The translations under genes and the position numbers were made by a program. From positions 283,623,693 through 283,687,692 of the forward strand of contig NC_090319.1 of assembly GCF_040869045.1 (NCBI RefSeq): a DNA stretch of 64,000 nt. The letters are read 5' to 3'. This document shows, in pieces, positions 19,253 through 29,995 of this stretch (the stretch's first letter is position 1; the number at the start of each line of letters is the position of its first letter). The DNA comes from Eurosta solidaginis (taxonomy: Eukaryota; Arthropoda; Insecta; Diptera; Tephritidae). A model generated the notes under the pieces. That model searched no databases, was not told the DNA's origin, and saw only the letters and a program-made list of their open reading frames with translations.

Positions 19253-22200
19253 TTAAGAGGGCGTGCATGGGTGATACCCACACTTCCACTCGGAGACATT
19301 TTTGTCCATTGTGAGTGTCCTCAGTAAGTACAGGGTGGCGGCAAATTCGTTTAGCCCCATTACCTCTAAGCGGTCCTCAACGAACCACTTGCTTTCTCTG
19401 ATGAACCCAAGAAGAAGCGAAACGTCCACCTTTCCAACCTCTGCCAGGCTGTCGAAGAAGCGTGAGCCCAGAAATCTGAGCCTTCTTCTTTGAAGCACCG
19501 GGTATCGGCAGAGGAAGTGGTAGATCGACTCCTCTTCCTCCTCATCCTGACAGCTTCTGCAGAGGGAGCTTGCTGGCATTCGCCACCGTCGGATTGTGTG
19601 CGATAGCACAAATGACCTGTGATGACACCCGTAAATACCCTCACCTCAGATTTGTTCAGTTTGAGAAGGTAGCTGGTGCCCTTCCTATCCAAGGATGGCC
19701 ATAAGGACCTTGAGACTTCGCAGTCAACCCTATTGTTCTATTGCCCTGTTCTCATATTCGTCGATTCTCCCTAGGAGACAACTCAGCGGTGGTCGAACGG
19801 AGCTTACCACCTCAATTATGTCTAAGTCGGATCCTTTCTAACCATCTCATCCGCGAGGTCATTCCCTTCAATGCCGCTGTGGCCAGGGACCCAGCAAAGG
19901 GAGACATTGAGATCACTTATAGAAGCCAGAGAGGCTCTACCCCCGCACGATGTCTGATTTTATCATGTTGGACTCTAATGCCCTTAAGGCGGCTTGGATG
20001 TCAACAAAAATCTTTACGTCGATGTTGGTGACCGCGCTATCTTGGAGCAGCTTGGCCGCTCTGTCTATGGCATAGACCTCGGCTTGGAATACACTGCATG
20101 CGTCAAGAAGTCGGAATGGTTGGCTTAGCTGTAGATATGTCGAGTACATCCCAGCTCCAGTTCCTTTTTCCATTATCGAGCCGTCGGTGTATATTGTGAT
20201 GCCCCTGCCGTTGTCTAGGCCTACTTCTCATTCATTGTAGGATATCGTATGTTCTGAACCTGGAAGTCCAAAACCCCTGTGATATGGTCTGTTTTGGATG
20301 TTTTGCCAGTCCACAGTTCTGCCCAAAAGCCCTTTTGTAAGCGTAGTATGCTGCTAGAGCTTCCTTTGATCTCATATCAACGTTCCTTCTCCAGCTTAGC
20401 TTGCAATCGAGTATAATTACAAGATATTTCGCTTCCGAAGATAGGTTTAACATTGTGCCGTTTAGCCTCGGCAAGTTAAAGGAGGGTATCGTTGTCTTTG
20501 TCGTGAACAGGACAAGTTCGGTTTTTTGTTGGGTTTACCCCCAGCCCATTCTGCCCTGCCCATCGCGAAATGTCGCAAAGTGCCGATTCCATGAGTTCGC
20601 TGATGGTAGGCAAGAATTTGCCTGTGATCAGAATCACTAAGTCATCGGCATATGCAACTACCTTTCTTCCTTTTCTCCTACAGATTTCAAGAATTTCGTT
20701 GACCACCAATATCCAGAGAAGAGGCGATAGCACTCCCCCTTGGGGGTGCCTCTGGTGGTCATTTTGCCAATAGAACCAGTCCCTAAAATCGCGTTGACAA
20801 CTCTACTCCTAAGCATAGAATCGATCCATGCAACTATAGAGCTTTGGGTTCCATATCGTGTAAGAGCCTTGCAGATGGCCTCCGTCTGCACGTTGTTGAA
20901 AGCGCCCTCAATGTCGAGGAAAGCTGCCAACGTGTATTCCATGCAGCTTAGTGAGTTCTCGATGGCACTGACTGCTTCATGAAAGGCACTTTCAACTGAT
21001 TTGCTTTTTTGGTATGGATGCTGTGCTGCATCTATCTGCCAGAGATTGGCATTGTTTCTAACGTGTAGATCCATAAGTCTCTCCAGTGTTTAAGGATAAA
21101 GGAGGAGAGGCTTATTGGTCTATAGTCTTTGGCTTCCGAGTGGTTAAGTTTTCCTGCTTTGAGAATGAAAACCACCCGTACATTCGCCAGGCTTCGGGTA
21201 CATAACCATCTTGTAGGCATCTTGAGAAGATGCCGTGTAGATATGGTATCAGTTCGTCACAAACGGCTTGTAACATAGCCGTATCACTCTATCCGGTGCC
21301 GCCAATTTTTAGGGTTCGAACGATTTTATAGCCCATGATATTTTATCCCGGTGAACGATGTCCGTGACGTCGGTTTCCGGAGGGTATGCGCAGTTTTCTG
21401 GCATCGTCGTGCCTGTCGTATCCTTGCATCCATGAAAGTGTGCCTCCATAAAGACCTCTAGATTTCCTGACTGGATACGTTCCATAAGCCATCAGACTTC
21501 CTTATGCTACTAGGGGCAGAGCTAAATCATGATAGTATTTTGCGAAGCCTTAATGCCTTATTTGTCGTTGTTCTCACAGTATTGCTCCCATGATATCCTT
21601 TTTGCCTTCTTAATGCAGCTTTTGTATTTGTTAAAGCTACATCTGTAGGCATCCCAGTCCTCTTCCAGCCGGCTATGTTTGGCTTTGTTGAAGAGTTTTC
21701 TTGTTGTTGACCTGATTTGGCTTAGCTCTGTGTTCCACCACGTAGTTCTAGGTCTTACCCGTGGTCTAGTAAGTGGACAACAGAGTTCAAAAGTGCTTGT
21801 CAATATCGTTGTCAGTCGGCTTACCGCTCTGTCTATATTGTTAGCTTCCCGTCTGACTTCCATTTCCGTGGATGCGAGTTTGTGAGATACTACTTCAGAA
21901 TATTTGTTCCAGTCTGTTTTTCTTGGATTTCTATATGGCCGGGGAACTTCCACTTCAAGGTCGATGTTGAAGGGTATCCTACTGTAGTCCGAGAAGGAAC
22001 ATGTGTCTAACACTCTCCAGTCATCGATTCTTACATTGGGAGAGTATGTGGCAAGGGTGATATCTATGACATCCTCTCTAATTCTATTCCTAAACGCTGG
22101 CTGGTTGCCTTTGTTGCATACAATTAGTTTAGCAGTAAGTAATTAGTCAAAAATAGGCTCACCTCTTGCGTTTGTGTCGCTGCTCCCCCCTCATGATGTC

Positions 22201-22585
22201 CGTTGGCGTCGCAGCCGATGACAAGGCCGGTTCTATGCATTTCCGCGAACTTGTGAAGTTCGCGGACAGGTGTCGGCGGTGGCGTGTCGCCGTCATATGG
22301 GAAGTATGCGGACGAAGCAGCAGCTTGGGCTCCTGCTTTTATTCGCATACTTCAGTGACGAAGTTTCCGTTGCAGTGCTGTGTAGAGATAAATAGATTAA
22401 TATTTTTTAGCTACAATGCATGCTCTAATTTTACCCTCCTTCGTGCAAGTAGACGGTAGCCGTCTAGACCTAATCCGCAAAACCTGCCCCTAACCAGCCA
22501 GGGTTCTTCGATTAGAGCTATGTCCACTAAGTTTTCTGCAATGTATTTCGTTAGGTCTAGCTAGGCGGAAGCTGAGTGGTGCAAA
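19253..22585 (-). pseudogene. LINE ORF2: endonuclease, RT, RNase H, zinc knuckle (broken)
   Basis: Domains in coding order. Endonuclease: IALIEEPWLVRGRFCGLGLD (about 22530-22470), then YFPYDGDTPPP and GLVIGCDANGHHEGG (22290-22200). RT: DYRPISLSSFILKHW (near 21120), FLDIEGAFNNV (motif A, near 20900), RGTPKG (motif B, near 20750) and VVAYADDLVIL with YADD at 20641-20652. RNase H: FQAEVYAIDRAA, then CWVPGHSGIEGNDLADE near 19870. C-terminal knuckle: CRSCQ...H..C (19558-19510). Frames 22013, 21220, 21074, 20733, 20474, 20173 and 19609 are successive fragments of this one gene, so several frameshifts and stops inactivate it. Confidence 0.75.
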
Positions 22586-24018
22586 TTAATCTGCACCACC
22601 GCAAGCTTCTCCTTTTGTGGCATCTGGCCTGTCAACAGGCACAAAGACCTTAAGGGAGCCCAGCTCAAACCTAACGACCCCGCTGAGCCTCTTTATGGCT
22701 TGCAGCGACGTTTGGTCGATTGCGATCAGTAGGTCGCTGCCCGCTCTTTTCTTGGAAGGGGTCATCGAGACCACCTGCCTTCAGCTCGTTATTCCGCTTG
22801 CTCTGTAGTTTCAGTATGGACTCCGTTGCCATTACTGGAGGTGGCATCTATACTGAGACCACAGGGGGAAGCGGTAAACTGGAGCGAGGGATCACCTCCA
22901 ACTGTGCTCCCGGCCAAAGAGCGCCCAAGCCGTGGATTGCCTTCGTTAAGAAATCCACAGATTTCTTGTTACAGCAGCCGACGACCTTGACGCCCTTCTG
23001 ACAGCCCGCGCCGTCGAAGGATATCTCATCGCTTTCAGCCTCAAGCATCCTCTCCATTAGCTTGGCTTCTACAAGTAGCCACCTTTCCGGCGTTATCTTC
23101 CCGTCAGGGTTGATTTTGTCGATGATGGCTACTTGTAGACCCCAGGGGCAGTCGAAGGTAGCTTGAGGTTTCCGCTTTTTCGAGTCCTTGTCAGGTCCCT
23201 CATCGGATCTGATCCTCCTCCGGCCTTGTGCGTCCATCGATCCGGACGCGGACGCTTGGTTAGCGTCCCTGTCCTGATCGTTTGACGCTTTCTGGCCGTC
23301 AGATTTAGCAGCGTTAGTGGCTTTGTACTTTGCTACTACCTTTCTTTGTTTCTTAATAAGAGCCTTTTCTCTCACAGTGAGAGTGGTAGGATCTTTCTTC
23401 TGCAGTTCTTCCGAAGTTAGTAGGAAAAGTTTTTGTAGCCCTTCAAGGCTTTCTGTTCCCTTTTACCTTCTCCGACTCTGACCCTTTGTCCTCCGCGGTT
23501 CCTGACATCTGGGCTTGGTCCTTCAGCAGCACGCTCTCAGCCTCGGAGTCTATTTCATCGTCGTCGCTCCCCAGTGATGATAGTTCATCCTCGGTGGTGC
23601 TGACGATGGTTAGACTCCTCAACCGAGACCTAACGCCACCCTCAGCACCAGACTCAGATCCTGCCTTTGCCGTGCTCCGCAGAGCGTGCTCGGACAGGGA
23701 CAGAGCTCTTGTTCTCCCAGTAGCATTCGTAGATTGTCTAGCCTGGGGTTCTGCTCCAAAGCCTGAGAAGTCGCTGGATCTCGACGCCAGATGGCCTTCT
23801 CGCCCACCATCTACCGCCGGTACTGGGGATCCGACCCCCTGCACCGTAAATTTTCTCCCTTCTTTTTCACTCATACCCGACGTACCGAATTCGCCATTAC
23901 CCTTGGAGTTTCTTTTAAGTCTATCACTCGTTCCAAAAGACTCGGACTCGACCGCCCCTAACCTGGGGAAAACAGACGTCGTTGTTTGCCGCCCGTGACA
24001 TGGGGAACAGACGCACAC
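22586..24018 (-). pseudogene. LINE ORF1 (DUF4780-like nucleic-acid-binding protein), frameshifted
   Basis: Three overlapping minus-strand pieces: 24018-23443 (Ser/Glu/Arg-rich low-complexity N-terminus; the likely start is the internal Met of MSEKEGRKF), 23375-22848 and 22774-22586. The middle piece has a basic stretch (KKQRKVVAKYK) and a folded part around INPDGKITPERWLLVEAKL followed by KGVKVVGCCNKKSVDFL and ALWPGAQLEVI, which I recognise as DUF4780-like. The last piece continues the C-terminus (VRFELGSLKVFVPVD). A frameshift near 23450 separates pieces one and two, since the frame after it reads on without a gap. In LINEs, ORF1 proteins bind the element RNA. It lies just upstream of the endonuclease, as usual. 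Confidence 0.65.
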
Positions 24019-24287
24019 GTGCCGGTAAGGCTATGTGTGCCAGGTGCCGTCCCTGACCTGGGGAAACAGACGCATCTGGGGGACAAGAGGTGCCGTCCCT
24101 AACATGGGAAAACAGTCGCACACTCGTAGCCGTTAAGGCAAAAGTGGCAGTTCTTGGTTACCTCTCCACGAAGTTCGAACCTTACGGGTGGAGGATGCCG
24201 GAGCATCTCCTTTTGTATGTTCAGCGCCTCGTGGAAGCGGCGTAAACCCCCGCCCCGCGACAAGATGCCTGCCATAGCGAAGGTTGA

Positions 24288-24296
24288 AAGCCGATA
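24288..24296. repeat. 9-bp target-site duplication, right copy
   Basis: AAGCCGATA, matching 19227-19235. Confidence 0.8.
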
Positions 24297-24780
24297 ACTT
24301 TTTCAAAATTTTTTTGCCAACATATTTATAACTTTTGGATACTTAATCGATAATTACTCGATAAAAAACCTATAAGTTGGTGTCAAAAAGTCACCTACTC
24401 ATTGGATTTCTTTGTCATCGATAGCAACTTCGCAGGAAGATAGCTTTTTGATTACAAATCGATAATTTTTCGAAAAAAGCCATAAATTTGCAACGACAAA
24501 CCGATAACACGCCGTTAACAAATTTTTAAGACTTCGGCAACACATCAATTACATTTTGAAAAAAAATCAAAAACTTTCCGATAATTTTTTGGTATTATAT
24601 ATTATATCTATAAACTATCGATAGCTTTTCGCCAACAAACCAATTAAGCGCCTACAAAAATAATTTACTCATTGATAACTTTTGCCACCTACACATTACA
24701 AACATTTAATTCATCGATAACAATCGATAACAGTTCGATCACAAATTGATAACACGCCGTCCAGTTTCGGTACCGGCTTC
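24290..24780. repeat. CGATAA-rich dispersed repeat (ATCGATA cluster)
   Basis: At least six ATCGATA motifs (about 24345, 24416, 24459, 24616, 24711, 24721) and several CCGATAA or TTGATAA variants occur in 490 bp, with irregular spacing. More occur at 25384 and 25411, and TATCGG/CGATA motifs occur left of the LINE at 19128-19205. The LINE appears to have inserted into this unit. TATCGATA is the known binding motif of Drosophila DREF and is close to that of BEAF-32; whether this repeat binds anything is unknown. Confidence 0.5.
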
Positions 24781-27700
24781 GGTTTTCCCGTTACCGTGAG
24801 CCTATGAAATTTGTTGAGTTTGCCTAAATGCAAACGCGCTTATGAAAACATTTTATTTCCCGTAAACCTATCAGGCACGATTATGGATATGAAACTGGAT
24901 ATATCAAACGCTTTACTTTAACTTCTACCTACGCACTTAATAGATTCCGAACGGAAGTAATGATGTATCGGACGATCGACAGGCAACCAATTTCCCACCA
25001 ACGTTTCTGCATCGCTTATCACAAATGAATATCAACGGAAGTTTTGCAATTAACGAAAAACTAGAACTTTTTTCAAACTTGTTGTCAAAATGCGTGTCAC
25101 CGTAAATAATACCAACACAAAATAAGTGAGAGAAGCGCGAAATTATGCCACGTGCAAAAAAAACAACAAAAAAATATAAGTTAAGATGAAACTAGCGATG
25201 GGCCATGAACGGAAACAGCGGGTCAATCCTTAAATGACGTCAGCTAGAGATTAAGGTACGAGTAAAAGTGCGAGCGGTGACTGGTTTGGGGTGATGCAGG
25301 GTCATCTTTGAATAACGAAATCATGCGTAAAACAATATTTTGATTTGTACAAAAATTATTTATTACAACAATATTAAATTGACTATCGATAAGTTTTTTT
25401 TTTTATTTTTATCGATAAGTTGTGTATATAAACGAAGGTGTGTATGTTAGCATGTCTTATTATAAGATGACGATTAATGCGATGTGAATAGTGACTGCGG
25501 GATTCTTAGCGATGTGAGTACCGAAATCTGTTAAATCGGCCTAAACTGGAATTTTTTACCCATCAGGTGTTAGTAAATCCAGTATTTTTGAAAAATGTTG
25601 CTAAAGAATTTAAACAGATTTTTTAAAAATCATTAAGTAATGCACAAATATCATATTAATTGTAAAGTCATAAGGCGAATTTTGTTAACATGGTTTTCAA
25701 TTTATAATTTGTTTAAAACTCTGCTAATACGACGAATAGCAGATCTTTCAAAATACCCTAGTTTGGAATTCTACTTATACAGATATTCAATCTTAGTCAA
25801 GAAACTAATCTCATATAAGTTTTTCAATCGAATTTTAGCAGAATTTGGCTTACTTGCACCGTATTCCTAGCGCAGGTATTTAGTGTAGAAATTGTGACTT
25901 GATTGCAACAGTGTACAGTTAGTATAACAACAAGATCAGCCCCTAAAAGTTGCAAATATTCCGAAAATAGTCCTCAAATTTTCCAGAGATGGTATCGAAA
26001 TACTAAAGAATTGATCCCCATAAAAACTCCAAAATAATCCGGAGAAAGTCCCGGGATATCCTGGATATGATCTTTTAATTAAAAAATATAAGGAGAACTG
26101 AGTTCGAGCGAAGCCGAGCTTTGCACAATTAGAAACATTTAATTGTTCTTTTATAATAAAAAAAGGGTAAAAGATGAAAATTTATATTTAGCTTTATGTT
26201 TATTTGAATCAACATCAATTTTTTTTATATCGGGGAGAAATTGTTATATCGAGCGTTTTCTGTTTGATAGCGGTAACCTTAAGCTTTGCTGAGAAATTTG
26301 ATTTTGAGAATTTTTTTTTCAATTTCCGCATAGTGTGGCAAAACTAATGCAGGACGGCTCTATATGTAGTTCCGAAACTATATTAAAATAGTTCGGAAAC
26401 GTTCCAAATAAAATTAAATGATCTCGAAACGATTACTAAATCAATCCCGTAATTATTTGTCCATTGCCACGAATTATTCCCAAAATGATCCTTTAAACAA
26501 TTCCGAAATAGTTCCAAAGTGATTTCGAAAAGTCCGAAATTTGTCCGAAAATAAATTTCGAAATAATTCCGAAAACATCCTAACAGTCGAAACCGGTTTG
26601 TCCCCAATATAAAATCTGACAAGGGATGAAGAAGAATCGTTTCTTTATCCATCAATTATCCATGCCGTCGGGAAATCAACACAACAAAACCAATCGTGCT
26701 AGTCTCTTTATTACCGGGCTAACAGACGATTATTGGTAGCTCCAAGGGGACTCTCCATTACACTGGCCGTATTCAGAAGGATACAAGGTATAGCATTTTG
26801 TTTGGGAAACCTCTTAAAAAGGACTAAAATACAATGCTTTGCTATTTTTGATTTCTTTGGGGACAAACTAGAACTCTTGATCAACGTCTACTCGGATAAT
26901 TGATTAGTCGAATAACAAGAGTTGAGTCAAATTATCAGTAATTGACTAGTTGTTTGAATTTAATTGGTGTCAGATTCGACTATTCGAAAAATAGTTTTAT
27001 TTATTTTTATTTTTTTTAATGATCTCTAAAGACGCTGTGGAGTTATTGTTGACCACATACAGCTCACATATATTGCCTTTGCTTCTTGGTAATTCTGACG
27101 AACTAGAAACATGATCCACACTCAGCTACGTTTCCAGAAACTCATTCTTAAAATTTTTATGACAAAAAATTTAATTTATGAAACCGTCAGTATTGTAATA
27201 ATGGTAGTTAGTCGATTTTATGCTGTATTCGAAATCGAATGCCAACTAAACGATTTTCAATCAGTACAATAGTGTCTCGTCGACTAACCAACTAATCAAA
27301 TAATCGTCGTATAATCTGTCAAGTTATATATAGCGATCCATCACATAAGAGATTTCGCTTGAATAATCCAAGTATTTAATAAGTCATCAAAAAAATCAAC
27401 CAATTCCATGTTTGTCTTGCTTTTCCCATGAATTCGCTTAACTGCGAAGTACGGATCCCGGAACAATGCAATTGTATGCAACAAAAATCCCCGCAGAAAG
27501 CAAAGGTTTTATCACTACAACATTGGTCTCGATATCACTCGTGTGCCAGACCGAGGGTGAATCGCTGCTAGCTATATATACGCTATTGTTTTGTTAAATG
27601 TATACATTTTTATGCTGAAATTCGATATGGTTGTACATGTGTAAGTATTAACGAATGTCCAACGGTGTGTACATCTGGCCGTTGTCTACTTTGCAAAATA

Positions 27701-28240
27701 AAAACAATATAATAAAAAAAAAAACATAATATTTTGAAGCGCATCACAAATTGCAATTTTATTTTTTGCTGACACTTTCCCAAGCGGCATAATATCAACA
27801 AGTAACGTTCGATTGCTATCTGTTTTAGTTTTCTTCTCACCCTCATCAAACTACCTATATATAGTACATATATGAAGTATGTACGTAAATATCAGGGATA
27901 ATTACAATACTTTGCTGTTGTCAATAAAACAATTTCCCTTCAATTGATCGCTAATGGATTTATAGCGCGTTTACGAATCCACAAATATATTTAGTATGTA
28001 TGAATGTAGCCGAGTTGTGTCGGTGTGTAGGCCGCGTCGGGATTGAAACTTTACCTAAACGCATCTCTGCCAATTTTTATTATTTATGAGCGTGAGAAAA
28101 AATATTGCCTACTTTAAGGCGTTGGAGCGATGTGTTGAGCGCTGTTGTTAAAAAGGCTGACTCTTCTTAGAATTATTTGTTGTTTTTTAATTTACTAAAA
28201 TTGGTTTTATATTATTTAAATTTGATTTGATATTTTTTAC
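24781..28240. other. Long AT-rich spacer, no supported gene
   Basis: Frames at 25640-25870, 26383-26655 and 27610-27849 have no recognised domain. A degenerate CCGAAA-type repeat lies at 25955-26060 and 26360-26620 (listed separately). The remainder shows only A/T runs. Confidence 0.5.
25955..26620. repeat. Degenerate short-motif repeat (TTCCGAAAT / GATCC)
   Basis: Motifs such as TTCCGAAA, GTTCCAAA, TTTCGAAA and TGATCC alternate every 15-25 bp at 25955-26060 and again at 26360-26620, with an unrelated stretch between. It looks like a decayed minisatellite. The 90-aa minus frame over it (FRNYFEIYFRTNFGLFEI...) is a product of the repeat. Confidence 0.5.
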
Positions 28241-28249
28241 AATCTGTCA

Positions 28250-29995
28250 ATCCTCTAGCAAAAATATTTTAAAAAGGGAAAATATATGGCGCTATAGACT
28301 ACAGAGCTATTAAAAGAACGAGAGACCGCATAGCATTGCAGCCCGAAGTATAAGAAGAACGAGATTCATCATAGCCACAGAAGACAAAGGTGTTATCGCA
28401 GTTTGAGGATTTAAGCTAACGACAAGATAAAATAGAAGCCGAGATGTATGCTTTGAAAGATCCAGTATTCAACAACTACTCTAAAGGTAAAATCCAACAA
28501 CGTTTGATTGATATTTTCCTTTCCAGGTTGAGAAGACATCGGCAGCGAACAAATGAAATTCTGAAGATAAAATTACTGCAAAGTTCGTGGCATTGAAAGG
28601 GTCCGCTGCTAAAATCTTGCATACCATCCCAGAGGCAGAACAAAATAATTATAAAGCATTAATAGACGAAGTGGAAAGACCAGACCGAAGCGAGCAAAGA
28701 AAGCAATTATAACAAATGCAAAATCGCTTCTAGAAGGCTAAAGAACATTGCAGCACAACGCGATGGAAATCAAAAACTTTCTTTCAACGCAAGCATGAAC
28801 TACACCTAGCGAGTAAAAATTCAGAGCTTTATTAATGGAACAAAGGATGAAGAAACGAAACAAGTGACGTATGCAAACTCAAACCCAAATTTGTTGGAAT
28901 GGTATCAGACAATAGCTGCACTTTTATGTACGCTAGCATTCAAAGGACATGGTGGGGAAGAAGAAAGGCCAGACTAATTTGGAACAATACTGGAAGTGCT
29001 AAAGAGATCGCAACAGCAATGTGACAGAGTACAAAAATTGCTTCAAGTGTGGGCAGCAAGGTAATAGTGCACGTCAATGCGGCCTCTGCTCTTGTTGTTT
29101 CTTTAGTATGGGTACTCTTAAATGCAAAGCCGAAGGAGATGTGCTACAGCGAGCTATGTGCCGCTATCAATGCCAGTCGAGCAATCTTACTGTCGGAGGA
29201 TATGCGGGATGAAAGGAGCTGTTACTGACTGCAGATACGGGAGAATATGATTTCATAACCCGATCTGATTTAGTCAATGGAAGATTAAACCACTACACGG
29301 ACCACGATTGCGTTCGGTAACTGGTGAGTACAGCCAAGTCCATTGAGAAATGACATGTGAAGTCGTGATTGGGAGAGTAACGCTTCTACACAATTTTGTG
29401 ATGGCAAGGATTGTTGTTGAAGTCATATTGGGAGAAGATCGGCATGCAAACAAAAATTATATGATATAAGAACTTCTACTATGATAAGGGGTTCAGCAAT
29501 AAACGAGTGCTTGTCGCGGAGAGTCGTTAAAAACTACCAAAATTGAAGGCAGTATACCGAACAAAGAATGATGACAAAATAGGGACAAAAAATCAAAACC
29601 GAATACTTTTTCATATTGCTAAGCAGGGAGGGCCTTACTGCTTTTTACTACCAAATACACTGGCAAGCTATATAAAAACTCATAGACGGATCCCAAACAA
29701 GGAATGAACTTCCGAAAAAGAATGCAAGGATTATTTCAAGCCAGGACCCACTACTGTTGTGAAACATCAAATGAACACGGATGATGTTGGGCGAAAATTT
29801 AGAACGTTTGTGTGGAGGGAGATTTGGTGCTGTTATACAACCCTCAACGGAAGAACCGTTTCTGGCCTGGAACGTCCGTACCCAGTGTAAAAACGGATCA
29901 GCGATGTCGTCTGGCACTTACAAAAAGTTGGGAAACCACGAAATAAAAGAAATTGGCTCATTTGGAGAGGTTACTAGCATTTGGATCTGATAACA
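28250..29995 (+). pseudogene. Gypsy-type LTR retrotransposon relic (gag, protease, integrase C-end)
   Basis: A plus-strand remnant. The zinc-knuckle-like CFKCGQQGNSARQC (about 29038-29079) has Asn where CCHC has His. A protease-like LLTADTGEYDFITRSDL (near 29225) follows, then a HNFVMARIVVEVILGEDR block near 29390, which fits the end of a Gypsy protease. At 29825-29985 the frame reads GDLVLLYNPQRK... and KLAHLERLLAFGS, the C-terminal end of a Gypsy integrase. RT, RNase H and the catalytic integrase core are absent, so an internal deletion joined protease to integrase tail. Stops and frameshifts are frequent in the gag part (28440-29000). No LTRs were identified. Confidence 0.6.

Larger units (their letters stand above)
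19236..24287 (-). mobile_element. Near full-length LINE with RNase H (I/LOA-like), 5.05 kb
   Basis: A minus-strand non-LTR retrotransposon. It has an ORF1, then an AP-type endonuclease, reverse transcriptase, RNase H and a C-terminal zinc knuckle. The 3' end carries a short (CCTAA)n tail (19236-19254) instead of poly(A). A perfect 9-bp target duplication (AAGCCGATA) flanks both ends, so the 5' end is probably complete. RNase H excludes the classical Jockey and R1 clades and fits LOA- or I-type elements; ORF1 has a DUF4780-like region, as I recall for LOA-type elements of insects. Many frameshifts show it is dead. Confidence 0.8.

Noticed and set aside
19236..19258. Telomeric TTAGG repeats
   Set aside because: Only about three units, positioned as the 3' tail of a LINE and bounded by its target duplication.
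23486..23998. 170-aa plus-strand Ser/Pro-rich frame
   Set aside because: It is the antisense shadow of the LINE ORF1 N-terminus, which fits a known element layout on the minus strand.
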